From assembly GCA_016276965.1 (NCBI GenBank), contig JADNRU010000009.1, positions 1-33,446 on the forward strand: 33,446 nucleotides of DNA. The letters run 5' to 3'. Position numbers and translations under genes: made by a program. This DNA is from Nitrosopumilales archaeon (GTDB lineage: Archaea > Thermoproteota > Nitrososphaeria > Nitrososphaerales > Nitrosopumilaceae). The notes under the pieces were generated by a model. The model saw only the letters and a list, made by a program, of their open reading frames with translations, did not search any database and was not told the DNA's origin. Of this stretch, positions 14,646 through 23,016 are shown piece by piece; positions within the stretch are counted from its first letter, which is position 1; every line of letters begins with the position of its first letter.

Positions 14646-15872
14646 ATGAGTAAATTTTCTCGCGAAATTGAAGTAAGAGGTCACTTAATAGATTCTCTAA
14701 TCCTCACAAAAATTTTTGATGAGGTAATGGATCTTGGAGGAGAATTTGAAGTACTTGAAATTAAAATTGGGAAAAGAAAAAAAGATGAGAGTTATGCAAA
14801 ACTTAGAATTCAAGGTAAAAACAAAAAACATCTTGATCAAATTCTTGAAGTAGTTTATCGAGAAGGAGCAACTGCACGAATCCAAAAAGAAGTTTCAACA
14901 AAATCAGCACCAAAAAATATGATCATGCCAGAAAATTTCTACAGTACAACTAACAACTATACTCAAATTTTCATAAATGGAAAATGGATTAAAGTAGAAA
15001 ACATGATGATGGATAAATGCATTGTAGTTAAATCAAATAAAGCAAAATGCGTTCCGATTCGTGATGTCAAGAAAGGAGATAAAATTGTAACCGGCGAAGA
15101 TGGAATTAAGATAACTCCTCCAAAAAGGCCAAGAGAAGGCATGAATGTATTTCAATTTATGGGAGGAAGTAGCTCTAGTGAAAGGCCTACACAACATATT
15201 GCAAAAAAGGTTGCAGAAGACATCTACAAAACAAGAAAAGAAGGTGGAAAAATTGTTCTTGTTGGAGGGCCTGCAATAGTTCACACAGGTGCTGCAGAAT
15301 CAGTAGCCACACTAATTAGAAACGGATTTATCAATGCGCTTTTAGCTGGAAATGCACTTGCAGTACATGATATTGAATACGCAACTTTAGGTACATCATT
15401 AGGAATGAATATTCGTGATGGAACACTTGCAATTAGAGGATATCGTAATCATATGCAAGCAATAAACTTCGTATTCAAGGCAGGTTCAATTTCAAAATTG
15501 GTTAAATCTAAAAAACTAAAAAAAGGAATCATGTACGAATGCGTCAAAAAAAAGATTCCATATATTCTTGCAGGTTCCATTCGTGATGATGGTCCTTTAC
15601 CTGACGTAATTACAGATATAGAGCTAGCTCAGAAAAAATATAAAGAAATTCTAAAGGATGCAAAAATGGTTATTATGGTAGCTACTATGCTGCACTCAAT
15701 AGCTACGGGCAACATGCTGCCTGCGGATGTTAAAGTTATTGTTGTGGATATTAATCAGCCAACAGTAGCAAAATTAATGGATAGAGGTACTTGGCAAGCA
15801 GTTGGAATTGTCTCTGATGTAGGTGCCTTTTTACCTATGGTAACTCAAGAAATAAAAAAACTAACCAAATGA
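14646..15872 (+). CDS. archaeal-type ornithine cyclodeaminase (TIGR00300, LOR/SDH-domain)
   Basis: A 408-aa protein of the archaeal LOR/SDH family (TIGR00300). A member from Methanococcus (MMP1218, from memory) has been described as an ornithine cyclodeaminase that converts ornithine to proline and ammonia. Residues 1-100 form the N-terminal domain (SREIEVRGHLIDSLILTKIF, FEVLEIKIGK). The C-terminal half has a Rossmann-like NAD region (IVLVGGPAIVHTGAAESVAT, INALLAGNALAVHDIEY) and the conserved AIRGYRNHMQAI and LAGSIRDDGPLPDVITD. It is unrelated in sequence to the bacterial mu-crystallin-type enzyme. It starts 6 nt after the upstream small gene. Family assignment is firm; the exact substrate is inferred. 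Confidence 0.87.
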   Translation: MSKFSREIEVRGHLIDSLILTKIFDEVMDLGGEFEVLEIKIGKRKKDESYAKLRIQGKNKKHLDQILEVVYREGATARIQKEVSTKSAPKNMIMPENFYSTTNNYTQIFINGKWIKVENMMMDKCIVVKSNKAKCVPIRDVKKGDKIVTGEDGIKITPPKRPREGMNVFQFMGGSSSSERPTQHIAKKVAEDIYKTRKEGGKIVLVGGPAIVHTGAAESVATLIRNGFINALLAGNALAVHDIEYATLGTSLGMNIRDGTLAIRGYRNHMQAINFVFKAGSISKLVKSKKLKKGIMYECVKKKIPYILAGSIRDDGPLPDVITDIELAQKKYKEILKDAKMVIMVATMLHSIATGNMLPADVKVIVVDINQPTVAKLMDRGTWQAVGIVSDVGAFLPMVTQEIKKLTK

Positions 15873-15899
15873 TGTGCTTGTTAGTTTAGAATTTGGTTT

Positions 15900-16553
15900 T
15901 TATGGACTCAATTCTTGAAGAAAATCTTTAATTGATTGCTGTGCCATAATATCCTTCATATTTTCTGTTAGTGAACTTAGAATATAGTCTTGATATGCAT
16001 TACCAAACAAATCTTGTAATACATGTTTAAGATATTGTGGATATTCATAGCAATCTTCTAGGGTACAGTTATAATCTTTATGTAATAGATCAACAACCTT
16101 GTCTAATTCTTGAATACCTAACTGAAGTAATGTATTTTTTAATGCTAAAGTAACCATGGTTTTTTTCATATGTTGTTCTGAATCAGTTGTGGGAGCACAT
16201 AGTTCATTTGTTTTTTTGATTATTTCATTAACATCTACCGGTTCATGAATTACTGCAGAAGGTTTGAGTCTGTTCATTGCCATTTCATTATTCATAGTAA
16301 TGTTATCTGCCATCATTATTACAACTGCATCGAGATCAAGTTCCCTGATTTTTTCTAACGCATATACCCCATTAAAAACAGGCATAGTCACATCAAGATA
16401 AGTAACATCTGGCTTCAATTTTTGAAATAAAAAAACAGCGTCTTGTCCGTTAAATCCTTTACCTATTACTTTAATTCCGTGACTTTCGAGTAATTCACTA
16501 AAAAGCTGTACAGTTTCCTTATCATCATCTGCTATGACTGCCTTAATCAACAA
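15900..16553 (-). CDS. atypical response regulator (REC domain, helical C-terminus)
   Basis: Residues 1-115 form a receiver domain: acidic pocket D9-D11 (AVIADDDKE) and phospho-acceptor D54 (TYLDVTMPVFNG). The conserved Thr/Ser after beta-4 is Ala (VIMMADN, A82), and the conserved beta-5 Lys is Glu (VIHEPVD, E104). Both switch residues are therefore changed, which should alter phosphorylation or its readout. Residues about 130-217 are helical with three Cys/Tyr-rich motifs and match no output domain I know. There is no DNA-binding domain. The start is TTG with AAGGA five bases upstream. The kinase partner is unknown; two orphan kinases lie near the window ends. Confidence 0.82.
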   Translation of the reverse strand: MLIKAVIADDDKETVQLFSELLESHGIKVIGKGFNGQDAVFLFQKLKPDVTYLDVTMPVFNGVYALEKIRELDLDAVVIMMADNITMNNEMAMNRLKPSAVIHEPVDVNEIIKKTNELCAPTTDSEQHMKKTMVTLALKNTLLQLGIQELDKVVDLLHKDYNCTLEDCYEYPQYLKHVLQDLFGNAYQDYILSSLTENMKDIMAQQSIKDFLQELSP

Positions 16554-16585
16554 TAATTCCTTATTATTTTTTCATAAAAGGGTAT

Positions 16586-16623
16586 GTTTTTTTGGTTTTT
16601 TTCGTTTTTTTTGAAGCGATCAA
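16586..16623. promoter_or_regulatory. phased T-tracts and TTGATCGCTT motif upstream of the response regulator
   Basis: Three T-tracts of 7, 7 and 8 bases repeat every 9-10 nt (16587-16612), which usually bends DNA. Next to them, the minus strand has TTGATCGCTT (16614-16623), identical to a 10-mer in the TrmB operator at 5542-5551. Their role is speculative. Confidence 0.3.
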
Positions 16624-16733
16624 TATATGTAGCCAAAATTTACAATTCATGCCTAAAATTTTTCTTCTCTTTTAAAAATTACTATTAAAAAATATGGATT
16701 TTTCCTTCGCGTTTTTTAATAAGAAAATTACTC

Positions 16734-17985
16734 ATGGAATCTCACGGCCATAAAAAAAGTAAATGCAATTTCATTTGCAGTCATTGGTATACTTTTAACT
16801 TCAATAGCATTTCCAGCATATGCTGAAGTAGATTCAATTCAAACGGATAGTTTATTCTATATCAAAGAAGACATCATCACTTTTTCTGGAAAGGTAGAAG
16901 AAGGAACTAATGGTTTAGTATCCATAGTTATTCGGGACCCAAATGACAAATTTGTGTATTTACTCCAAACTTCAATTCGAGCTGATAATACCTTTGAAAA
17001 AAGTGTGGAGACAGGCAAAAAATTTCTAGTAACTGGCATTTACAACGCTTCTGCATTTATGCAAAATATGAGTGCCGGAGCATTTACTCAATTTGATTTT
17101 TCAGTTGATGGTTCAATAGTTTCTCCGTCAGTGTCGGATTTGCTAAAAAAACCAGTAGATGGAATTGATTCAACAACACTAGAAGAGATTAAACCTATCC
17201 CAGAAGAAAAAATTGACCTCACATCACAACAAGTCACTATTGAATCTGAAACGATTAATGAACTAACAAGCAAAATTGCTTCTTTTGTAGACACTTCTTT
17301 AGATCCCCAACATTACATTGATAGATACAACAATGAACCTGCATACAAAGAATGGTTTGATAGAAATTATCCCACACTAAACATTGAGGAAGCTGTAGGA
17401 AATCATATAGAACCTGAAGAAGAAAAAACTTCTATCACAGGTTTTCCTGATCCTGAAAAAGATCCTCAACATTACATTAATAGATACAACAATGAACCTG
17501 TATACAAAGAATGGTTTGATAGAAATTTCGTAGGACAATCAATTTATGAAGTTGTAGGAGTTCCAGAGCCAAAATCTGAAATTGTAAGTAACATTAAGGA
17601 TATAACTAAAAATGATTCTGTATTTAGCACACAGAATTCATCACCAAATTCAGTTGAAGCATCAACTGTTAACAGTGTTAGTAGTGAAGTATCGCAAATG
17701 TTACTTGCACTTGGTGGATTAGGTGTATTATTTGGAGCAGTTTATGGAATTAAGAGAAGAGTTGATAGCAATTATCACCAAATTGTAGTAAATAAAACTG
17801 CCTTACAAAAGAATGTTGATTCTAATTCGGACCAAATAGCTCAAAATAGATTTTGGTTAAAAAGCAAACTCATAAATCGAAAAAAATGCGATGAACCAGT
17901 TACTATAATAAAAGAAAGATTAGCAAAAGGAGAAATCTCAGTAGATGAATATTATAAACTACTTAGAGCATTAAAGAAACAATAA
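16734..17985 (+). CDS. secreted, membrane-anchored surface protein with duplicated motif and SHOCT tail; start region disrupted
   Basis: The track begins at a GTG (16954), but the same frame is open back to 16723 and encodes a signal peptide (KKVNAISFAVIGILLTSIAF then PAYA). No ATG, GTG or TTG exists in that frame upstream. ATG 16734 (MESHGHK) is one frame off and would join if the A7 run at 16751-16757 had one base fewer. Alternatively, ATA at 16750 is used. The mature protein has a beta-rich domain (about 90 residues), two copies of a DPQHYIxRYNNEPxYKEWFDRN motif, and a linker. A membrane helix (MLLALGGLGVLFGAVYGI) follows, then a cytoplasmic coil ending in a SHOCT-like domain (IIKERLAKGEISVDEYYKLLRAL). 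It is probably a cell-surface protein that signals inwards or oligomerises. The function is unknown. Confidence 0.7.
17302..17368 (+). repeat. 67-nt direct repeat, copy 1
   Basis: Encodes DPQHYIDRYNNEPAYKEWFD plus RN. It matches copy 2 at 64 of 67 positions and begins 159 nt (53 codons) before it. The near identity at DNA level indicates recent duplication or gene conversion. Confidence 0.85.
17461..17527 (+). repeat. 67-nt direct repeat, copy 2
   Basis: Second copy of the repeat. The three differences from copy 1 are one synonymous change (Pro) and two amino-acid changes (Asp to Asn, Ala to Val). Confidence 0.85.
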
Positions 17986-17998
17986 AAATATTTAATTT

Positions 17999-18352
17999 TT
18001 ATTTTAGTCTCTTGTAAACGGCTCTGAATTCCTCAGCAAGAGTGTAAGCTATGTTTTCAAGGTGAGCAAGTTCATTCATAGTTGTTCTACCTTTTGCTAA
18101 CTGACGTATCAAAGTCATAGATTTATGAACCGTATTATGATCTAAATCCATATTTGCATTTGCCCAAGCTTTAAAACAATCATTAAAATCAAGACAGAAT
18201 TTTAGAATTATTTTTTCCCAACCTTGGCCAGTAGTTGGAATTCTCATAATGCTAGCTAATTCTCTAAATTCATTTTTTCTATCAATTATTAATAATTCCA
18301 CTGCATTTATCGAAGTTTGTTCCTCAAAACCCTCATGCTTTATGACCTCCAT
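17999..18352 (-). CDS. hypothetical helical protein, 117 aa
   Basis: An all-helical soluble protein with a central GWEKIILKFCLDFNDCFKAW segment and a C-terminal helix (HLENIAYTLAEEFRAVYKRL). It has two cysteines and no known motif. The ATG at 18352 has a CTTAAATTC box about 30 nt upstream. It converges on the surface-protein gene with a 13-nt gap. The function is unknown. Confidence 0.6.
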   Translation of the reverse strand: MEVIKHEGFEEQTSINAVELLIIDRKNEFRELASIMRIPTTGQGWEKIILKFCLDFNDCFKAWANANMDLDHNTVHKSMTLIRQLAKGRTTMNELAHLENIAYTLAEEFRAVYKRLK

Positions 18353-18462
18353 CCCAAAATATTATGAAATTACTCGAATTTAAGATAGTACTTTACAACT
18401 GAATGGTTATTCAATACTATCTCAAATTTATTAAACATTCATTCATGAATTCAATTTTTTCT

Positions 18463-19872
18463 TTAATAGATTTTTAATTTCTTTTTTAGTAGTTCAAGTG
18501 TTAGTGAAGGGTCAGCTTTTCCTTTTGTTTTTTTCATTACTTTTCCAACAAGAAAATTTACAGTTTCTGGCTTTTCTTTAATTTCTTTTACAGCAATACT
18601 TTCTTCATTAATGACTTTTTCAATAACTGCGGAGAGTTCAAATTCATCTGAAACATGTCCTAAATCTAGTTCAGTGATTATCTCATTAAGGGACTTTCCT
18701 GTCTTAACAATTTCTTGAAGTGCAGATTTTGATGAATTTCGAGTAATTGTATTGTTTATGATTGCGTTAGCTAGATCAGAAAGATGTTTTGATGTTAATT
18801 TTGATTGTTGCCGTTTTTCTTTAGTATCTACGAAACCCATTAAATCAGTTGTAATGATATTGGCAACTTCTTTTGCATTTTTTTCATTGTGTGCTAATTC
18901 AAATAAATCAGAATAAAACTTATCAGAAGAAAGAACGTCTGCAACCTGTGCTGGAATTTTAAATTGTTCAATGTAACGGTCTCTTTTAGAAGCTATGCTT
19001 TCAGGCATATTTTGTTTAAATTGATCCACATACTTGGGATCAAGTAATATCCATGGTATGTCTCCCTCAAGAAAATATCTATAATCTTGTTCTTCTTCTT
19101 TAGATCTTGCTGAAACCGTGATTTTTCTTCGGTCATCCCATTGTCTAGTTTCTAGTTCTATCGGGATTCCTCTTTCAACTAAACTTTGTTGTCTTGTAAT
19201 TTCAAAATGAACTGCTTTTTCTAAATCATGAAATGACCCTACGTTTTTTATTTCAACTTTGTTCCCGCCTTCAATAGAGACATTACCATCAGCTCTCACT
19301 GCTCCTTCAAGGGAGGGCTCTGATACTCCTAAATTTTCTAACAAATCCACTAGAATATTCATAAATACTCTAACCTGTTTTGGATTTTCAAAATCAGGTT
19401 CAGTTACTACTTCAACTAGCGGAGTTCCTGCTCGATTGTAATCAACCAAAGTAATTTTATTTTTTTCAGAAGTTCCTTCGTAAATTAATCTTCCTGGATC
19501 TTCTTCCAGTTGAATTCTAGTTATTCTAATCTCTTTACCTTCTATGGTGATTTTTCCGTTATTACCAATACTGGTATGTCCATAGGCATCAAATTGAGTA
19601 ATTTGATAATTTTTTGGTAAATCTGGATAAAAATAATTTTTTCTGAAGAAAGAGATTTTTTCTGGAATTTTACAGTTTAAAGCTAAAGAAATCAGTGTTC
19701 CTTTTTCTATTGCTTTTTGATTTAATCTTGGAAGAGAACCAGGTAAACCAATACAGACTGGACAAATATTGGTATTTGGTTCAAAACTTCTATAATCTGC
19801 CTTGCAGGGACAAAATAATTTACTTTCAAGTTTTGTTAGTTGACAGTGAATTTCTAGACCTATCTTTACCAT
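18463..19872 (-). CDS. gatB: aspartyl/glutamyl-tRNA amidotransferase subunit B
   Basis: The tRNA-binding kinase subunit of GatCAB. It activates the Asp (or Glu) on mischarged tRNA so that ammonia from GatA can convert it to Asn (or Gln). The N-terminal catalytic cradle is visible as IGLEIHCQLTKLESKLFCPC and ICPVCIGLPGSLPRLN, with zinc-type cysteines. YFYPDLPKNYQITQFD, LEEDPGRL and VDYNRAGTPLVEVVTEPD are family hallmarks, and the C-terminal YqeY-like tail covers the last 140 residues. I start at ATG 19872 (MVKIGLEIH), one base after the gatA stop. The track's upstream extension overlaps gatA and is not conserved-looking. It is the last gene of aspS-gatC-gatA-gatB. Confidence 0.96.
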   Translation of the reverse strand: MVKIGLEIHCQLTKLESKLFCPCKADYRSFEPNTNICPVCIGLPGSLPRLNQKAIEKGTLISLALNCKIPEKISFFRKNYFYPDLPKNYQITQFDAYGHTSIGNNGKITIEGKEIRITRIQLEEDPGRLIYEGTSEKNKITLVDYNRAGTPLVEVVTEPDFENPKQVRVFMNILVDLLENLGVSEPSLEGAVRADGNVSIEGGNKVEIKNVGSFHDLEKAVHFEITRQQSLVERGIPIELETRQWDDRRKITVSARSKEEEQDYRYFLEGDIPWILLDPKYVDQFKQNMPESIASKRDRYIEQFKIPAQVADVLSSDKFYSDLFELAHNEKNAKEVANIITTDLMGFVDTKEKRQQSKLTSKHLSDLANAIINNTITRNSSKSALQEIVKTGKSLNEIITELDLGHVSDEFELSAVIEKVINEESIAVKEIKEKPETVNFLVGKVMKKTKGKADPSLTLELLKKKLKIY

Positions 19873-19873
19873 T

Positions 19874-21316
19874 TTAAATTGAAACTCCTGGTAAGTTTGT
19901 TGTTTTTTCAAGTGCATGAGCAGCTTGTAATACTAATTTATCTTGCAGTGTGTTTGCATGAATTTGAATTCCTATAGGCAAACCATTTGAAATTTCAAAA
20001 GGAACTGAAATTGCAGGCTTACCAGTAAGATTTGCAGTAACAGTATTAAAATCAATTAAAAATAAAGCAACAGGATCATCTATCTTTTCACCAAATTTGA
20101 ATGGAAGAATAGGTACTGTTGGTGAAATTAAAAGATCTACTTTAGTGAATGCTTCATTGATTTCTGCAGTAAGTTTATTTTTTACTTTTAGCGCTTTTAG
20201 GAAATACTTTCCAGCATGGCCTGCAGATGGAACAAATCCTCCAAGAATCATCCTTCTTGTAACTTCTGGACCAAAATTTTTTCTTGCTTTAGAAATGTAA
20301 GAATTGAATTCGTAACCTTCTAAATCAAAGTCATAACCATAACGAAGGTTATCATATCTTGCAAGGTTACTTCCAGCTTCAGTTGCTGTAATGGTATAAT
20401 ATGATGCAACTGAATAATCAATCATATCTAAAGAAATTTCTTCGATTTTTGCTCCAAGTTTTTCAAACTGAACAATTGCATTTTTAGTAGCTGACGAGAC
20501 TTCTTTGTCTACGTTTTTTGTCATTTCAGAAATTACTCCAATTTTTTTACCATCAATTCCGGCATCAAGATTTTTAAGATAATTTTCTCCCTTGTTATCT
20601 ATAGTTGTGTTATCCATTGGATCTTGACCGGCAATAATATTAAGTAAAAATGCGGTATCTTCAACAGTTCTGGTCAATGGTCCAATTTGTTCAATACTAT
20701 TAGAATATGAAATCAACCCATAACGGCTAATCAAACCATAGGTAGGTTTGAAGCCCACTGTGGAACAAAAACTTGCAGGATTTCTAACAGAGCCTCCAGT
20801 ATCAGAACCTAAAGACGCAATACATTCTAAAGCACTAACTGACACTGCACTTCCTCCAGAAGAACCTCCAGGTACATAATCTGTATTCCATGGATTTTTA
20901 CTTGGACCAAACGCACTAAATTCAGTCGTCAAACCCATAGCAAATTCATCTAAATTCGTTTTTCCTATAATTATGGCGTCTTCAGATTTTAAATTCTTTA
21001 TAACAGTAGCATCATAAGGTGAAATAAAATCTTCAAGCATTTTTGATGCACAAGTTGTCTTGGTGTCCTTCACACAAATATTGTCTTTAATAGAAAGAGG
21101 CATTCCCATACACTTGCCAATTTTTTCTTTAGATTTGATTTTTCTATCTATTTCTTTAGCTTGTTGAATTGCTTTTTCATTAATTGAAAGAAATGCATGA
21201 AGGTTTCCATCTATTTTTTTTATATGTTCAATGGTTTTAGAAATAAATTCTTCTACAGTAAAGTTTTCATTTTTTATTTCATCTAAATATTTTAATGCAG
21301 ATATTTCAAGATTCAA
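19874..21316 (-). CDS. gatA: aspartyl/glutamyl-tRNA amidotransferase subunit A
   Basis: An amidase-signature enzyme that hydrolyses glutamine to supply ammonia to GatB. The Ser-cis-Ser-Lys triad is visible: Lys in MGMPLSIKDNICVKD, cis-Ser in GGSSGGSAVSVSA, and nucleophile Ser in SLGSDTGGSVRNPASFC. The C-terminal LTGKPAISVPFEISNGLPIG is also typical. It is 480 aa, a normal length. The start codon is TTG at 21316, one base after the gatC stop, and gatB follows one base after its own stop, so all three subunits are tightly coupled for equal translation. Confidence 0.97.
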   Translation of the reverse strand: MNLEISALKYLDEIKNENFTVEEFISKTIEHIKKIDGNLHAFLSINEKAIQQAKEIDRKIKSKEKIGKCMGMPLSIKDNICVKDTKTTCASKMLEDFISPYDATVIKNLKSEDAIIIGKTNLDEFAMGLTTEFSAFGPSKNPWNTDYVPGGSSGGSAVSVSALECIASLGSDTGGSVRNPASFCSTVGFKPTYGLISRYGLISYSNSIEQIGPLTRTVEDTAFLLNIIAGQDPMDNTTIDNKGENYLKNLDAGIDGKKIGVISEMTKNVDKEVSSATKNAIVQFEKLGAKIEEISLDMIDYSVASYYTITATEAGSNLARYDNLRYGYDFDLEGYEFNSYISKARKNFGPEVTRRMILGGFVPSAGHAGKYFLKALKVKNKLTAEINEAFTKVDLLISPTVPILPFKFGEKIDDPVALFLIDFNTVTANLTGKPAISVPFEISNGLPIGIQIHANTLQDKLVLQAAHALEKTTNLPGVSI

Positions 21317-21317
21317 A

Positions 21318-21584
21318 TTAAATCAACTTAGGAGCTCTAACGAAAGTACCTTTGTAATTTTTTAATTTCTCAATTAATTTTTCTTCGTAGGGAACGTACT
21401 TGTCTTCTCTCAAATTTTCAATAGTTTGTTCTTGAACAATAAGTTCTTCTGATTCAATTCCAGCTTTATCAAGAATGTCAAAATATTCAATCATTTTCTG
21501 AACTCTATCTATATGTACTACATGATCATCTACTTCAATTCTCATTAATTTTGCTACACGTTCAATCTCTTCTTTTGATACCAA
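21318..21584 (-). CDS. gatC: aspartyl/glutamyl-tRNA amidotransferase subunit C
   Basis: An 88-aa assembly subunit that wraps around GatA and GatB. The opening EEIERVAKLMRIEVDD and the middle QKMIEYFDILDKAGIESEE match the family, as does the extended C-terminal strap (YKGTFVRAPKLI). The start is TTG at 21584, 11 nt after the aspS stop, and the gene is coupled to gatA by one base. Confidence 0.92.
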   Translation of the reverse strand: MVSKEEIERVAKLMRIEVDDHVVHIDRVQKMIEYFDILDKAGIESEELIVQEQTIENLREDKYVPYEEKLIEKLKNYKGTFVRAPKLI

Positions 21585-21595
21585 TTAGATCAAAC

Positions 21596-22906
21596 CTATG
21601 GTGTAAGTCTATCAACATCTCTTGGGTAAAAAGTAGTATCACGTATATTTTCGGTACCCGTTAATGCCATCATTAGTCTTTCTAATCCAATACCGCATCC
21701 TGCGTGAGGTGGAACTCCATAATCAAAAGCTCCTAAATGATATTCAAATGCATCTGTTTTCATTCCCTTATTTTTCATTCTTTCAGCCAACTCTTCTCGT
21801 TTTTCAATTCTTGTACTTCCAGAAGACAGTTCCAAATCCCCATACATTAAATCAAATGATTCAGAAATTTTAGCGTCTTTATTACTTACTTTTACATAGA
21901 AGGGTTTTGGTCCGGTAGGCCAATCTTTAATGAAATAAAATCCCTCCAATCCAATCTTTTTTAGATTAGAGGGATATAGATCATCTCCCCACTCAATTTT
22001 TGCGCCTACATTTTTCATTTTTTCAACAAGGTCTGAATAATTATGACGAGGAATTGTGGAAGGCAATTCAGGTATAACAAACTCGGTTTCAGGGTTTGTT
22101 TTTTGATACTCTTGAACAGTTTTTACAGTGATTTTTATGATTTGTTCAATACGTTCCATTACATCATTATAATCCACAAAAGCTTCTTCCAAATCGATTG
22201 AAATAGCTTCTGCAAGATGCCTATTAGTACGAGATGATTCTGCTCTAAAAATAGGTCCAATTTCAAAAACTTTCTCAAAACTCATAGTTAATTGTTCTTT
22301 GTACAATTGTGGGCTTTGAGCAAGAAAAGCCTCTTTGTTATAATAGAAAATTGGAAACAATGCGGCTCCACCTTCTGTTGCAGTAGCAATCATTTTTGGA
22401 GTATTGATTTCAATAAATTGTTCTTGAAAAAAATAATCGCGAATTGATTTTAAAACTAAACTGCGAGCCAAGAAAATATGTTGTAAAACTTTCCTTCTTA
22501 GATCAATTGGTCTAACTTCTAATCTAGTGTCAATATTTTTTACTGTCTTTGCCTGTGGTTCAAATGGTGGAATTTTTTCAACATCTGAAAAAACTCTCAT
22601 TGCGGACGGAATAAGCTCAATTCCATCGGGAGCTTTTTCAGATGCTTTGATTTTACCTGTAATGCTAATTGAAGAGTGTTCTTTTAATTTTGATAGTTTT
22701 TCTCTGATTTCATCAGCACAATCACCAGCTTTTGCAACAACTTGTATTTCACCAAGTTTATCTCGAATTATTACAAATGAAATATTTCCATGACTTCTTA
22801 CACTTAACACCCAGCCCATTACGGTTACTTCAGTGCCTTCTTTTGATGAGGAAAGATCTTTTGAGTAATGGGTTCTACGTAAATTACCTAACTCGGTTTC
22901 TATCAT
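21596..22906 (-). CDS. aspS: aspartyl-tRNA synthetase, archaeal type (probably non-discriminating)
   Basis: A class IIb synthetase of 436 aa with an N-terminal OB fold (VTVMGWVLSVRSHGNISFVI, IRDKLGEIQVV). Motif 2 is PIFRAESSRTNRHLAE and motif 3 is GCGIGLERLMMALTG. The compact size, lacking the bacterial GAD insertion, marks the archaeal/eukaryal type. Co-operonic gatCAB and the absence of an asnS in the window suggest it also charges tRNA-Asn with Asp for later amidation. That is inference: it needs a check for AsnRS elsewhere. The OB-fold GWVLSV has Leu where, as I recall, discriminating archaeal enzymes carry Trp. A palindromic TATA lies about 30 nt before the ATG. Confidence 0.95.
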   Translation of the reverse strand: MIETELGNLRRTHYSKDLSSSKEGTEVTVMGWVLSVRSHGNISFVIIRDKLGEIQVVAKAGDCADEIREKLSKLKEHSSISITGKIKASEKAPDGIELIPSAMRVFSDVEKIPPFEPQAKTVKNIDTRLEVRPIDLRRKVLQHIFLARSLVLKSIRDYFFQEQFIEINTPKMIATATEGGAALFPIFYYNKEAFLAQSPQLYKEQLTMSFEKVFEIGPIFRAESSRTNRHLAEAISIDLEEAFVDYNDVMERIEQIIKITVKTVQEYQKTNPETEFVIPELPSTIPRHNYSDLVEKMKNVGAKIEWGDDLYPSNLKKIGLEGFYFIKDWPTGPKPFYVKVSNKDAKISESFDLMYGDLELSSGSTRIEKREELAERMKNKGMKTDAFEYHLGAFDYGVPPHAGCGIGLERLMMALTGTENIRDTTFYPRDVDRLTP

Positions 22907-22928
22907 AATTACAATTGGCTATTTTTTT

Positions 22929-22943
22929 AGTATTTATAATACT
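22929..22943 (-). promoter_or_regulatory. palindromic TATA region of the aspS-gatCAB operon
   Basis: AGTATT-TAT-AATACT is a perfect 6-bp inverted repeat with a 3-nt centre, and it contains the TATA-like TATAAATA on the minus strand. Its centre is 30 nt from the aspS ATG, fitting a leaderless mRNA. The symmetry may be an operator or just an AT-rich coincidence. Confidence 0.45.
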
Positions 22944-23016
22944 GTCTTTTCAGCAAATTGGTTAATTGAATTCAGATTTTCTCTCTTGAACTATTTTTGT
23001 TTTTTGTATAAAAAAT

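Noticed and set aside
16553-16575. ATG at 16575 as an alternative start for the response regulator
   Set aside because: It is out of frame (ATG AAA AAA TAA). The TTG at 16553 has a good AAGGA at normal spacing.
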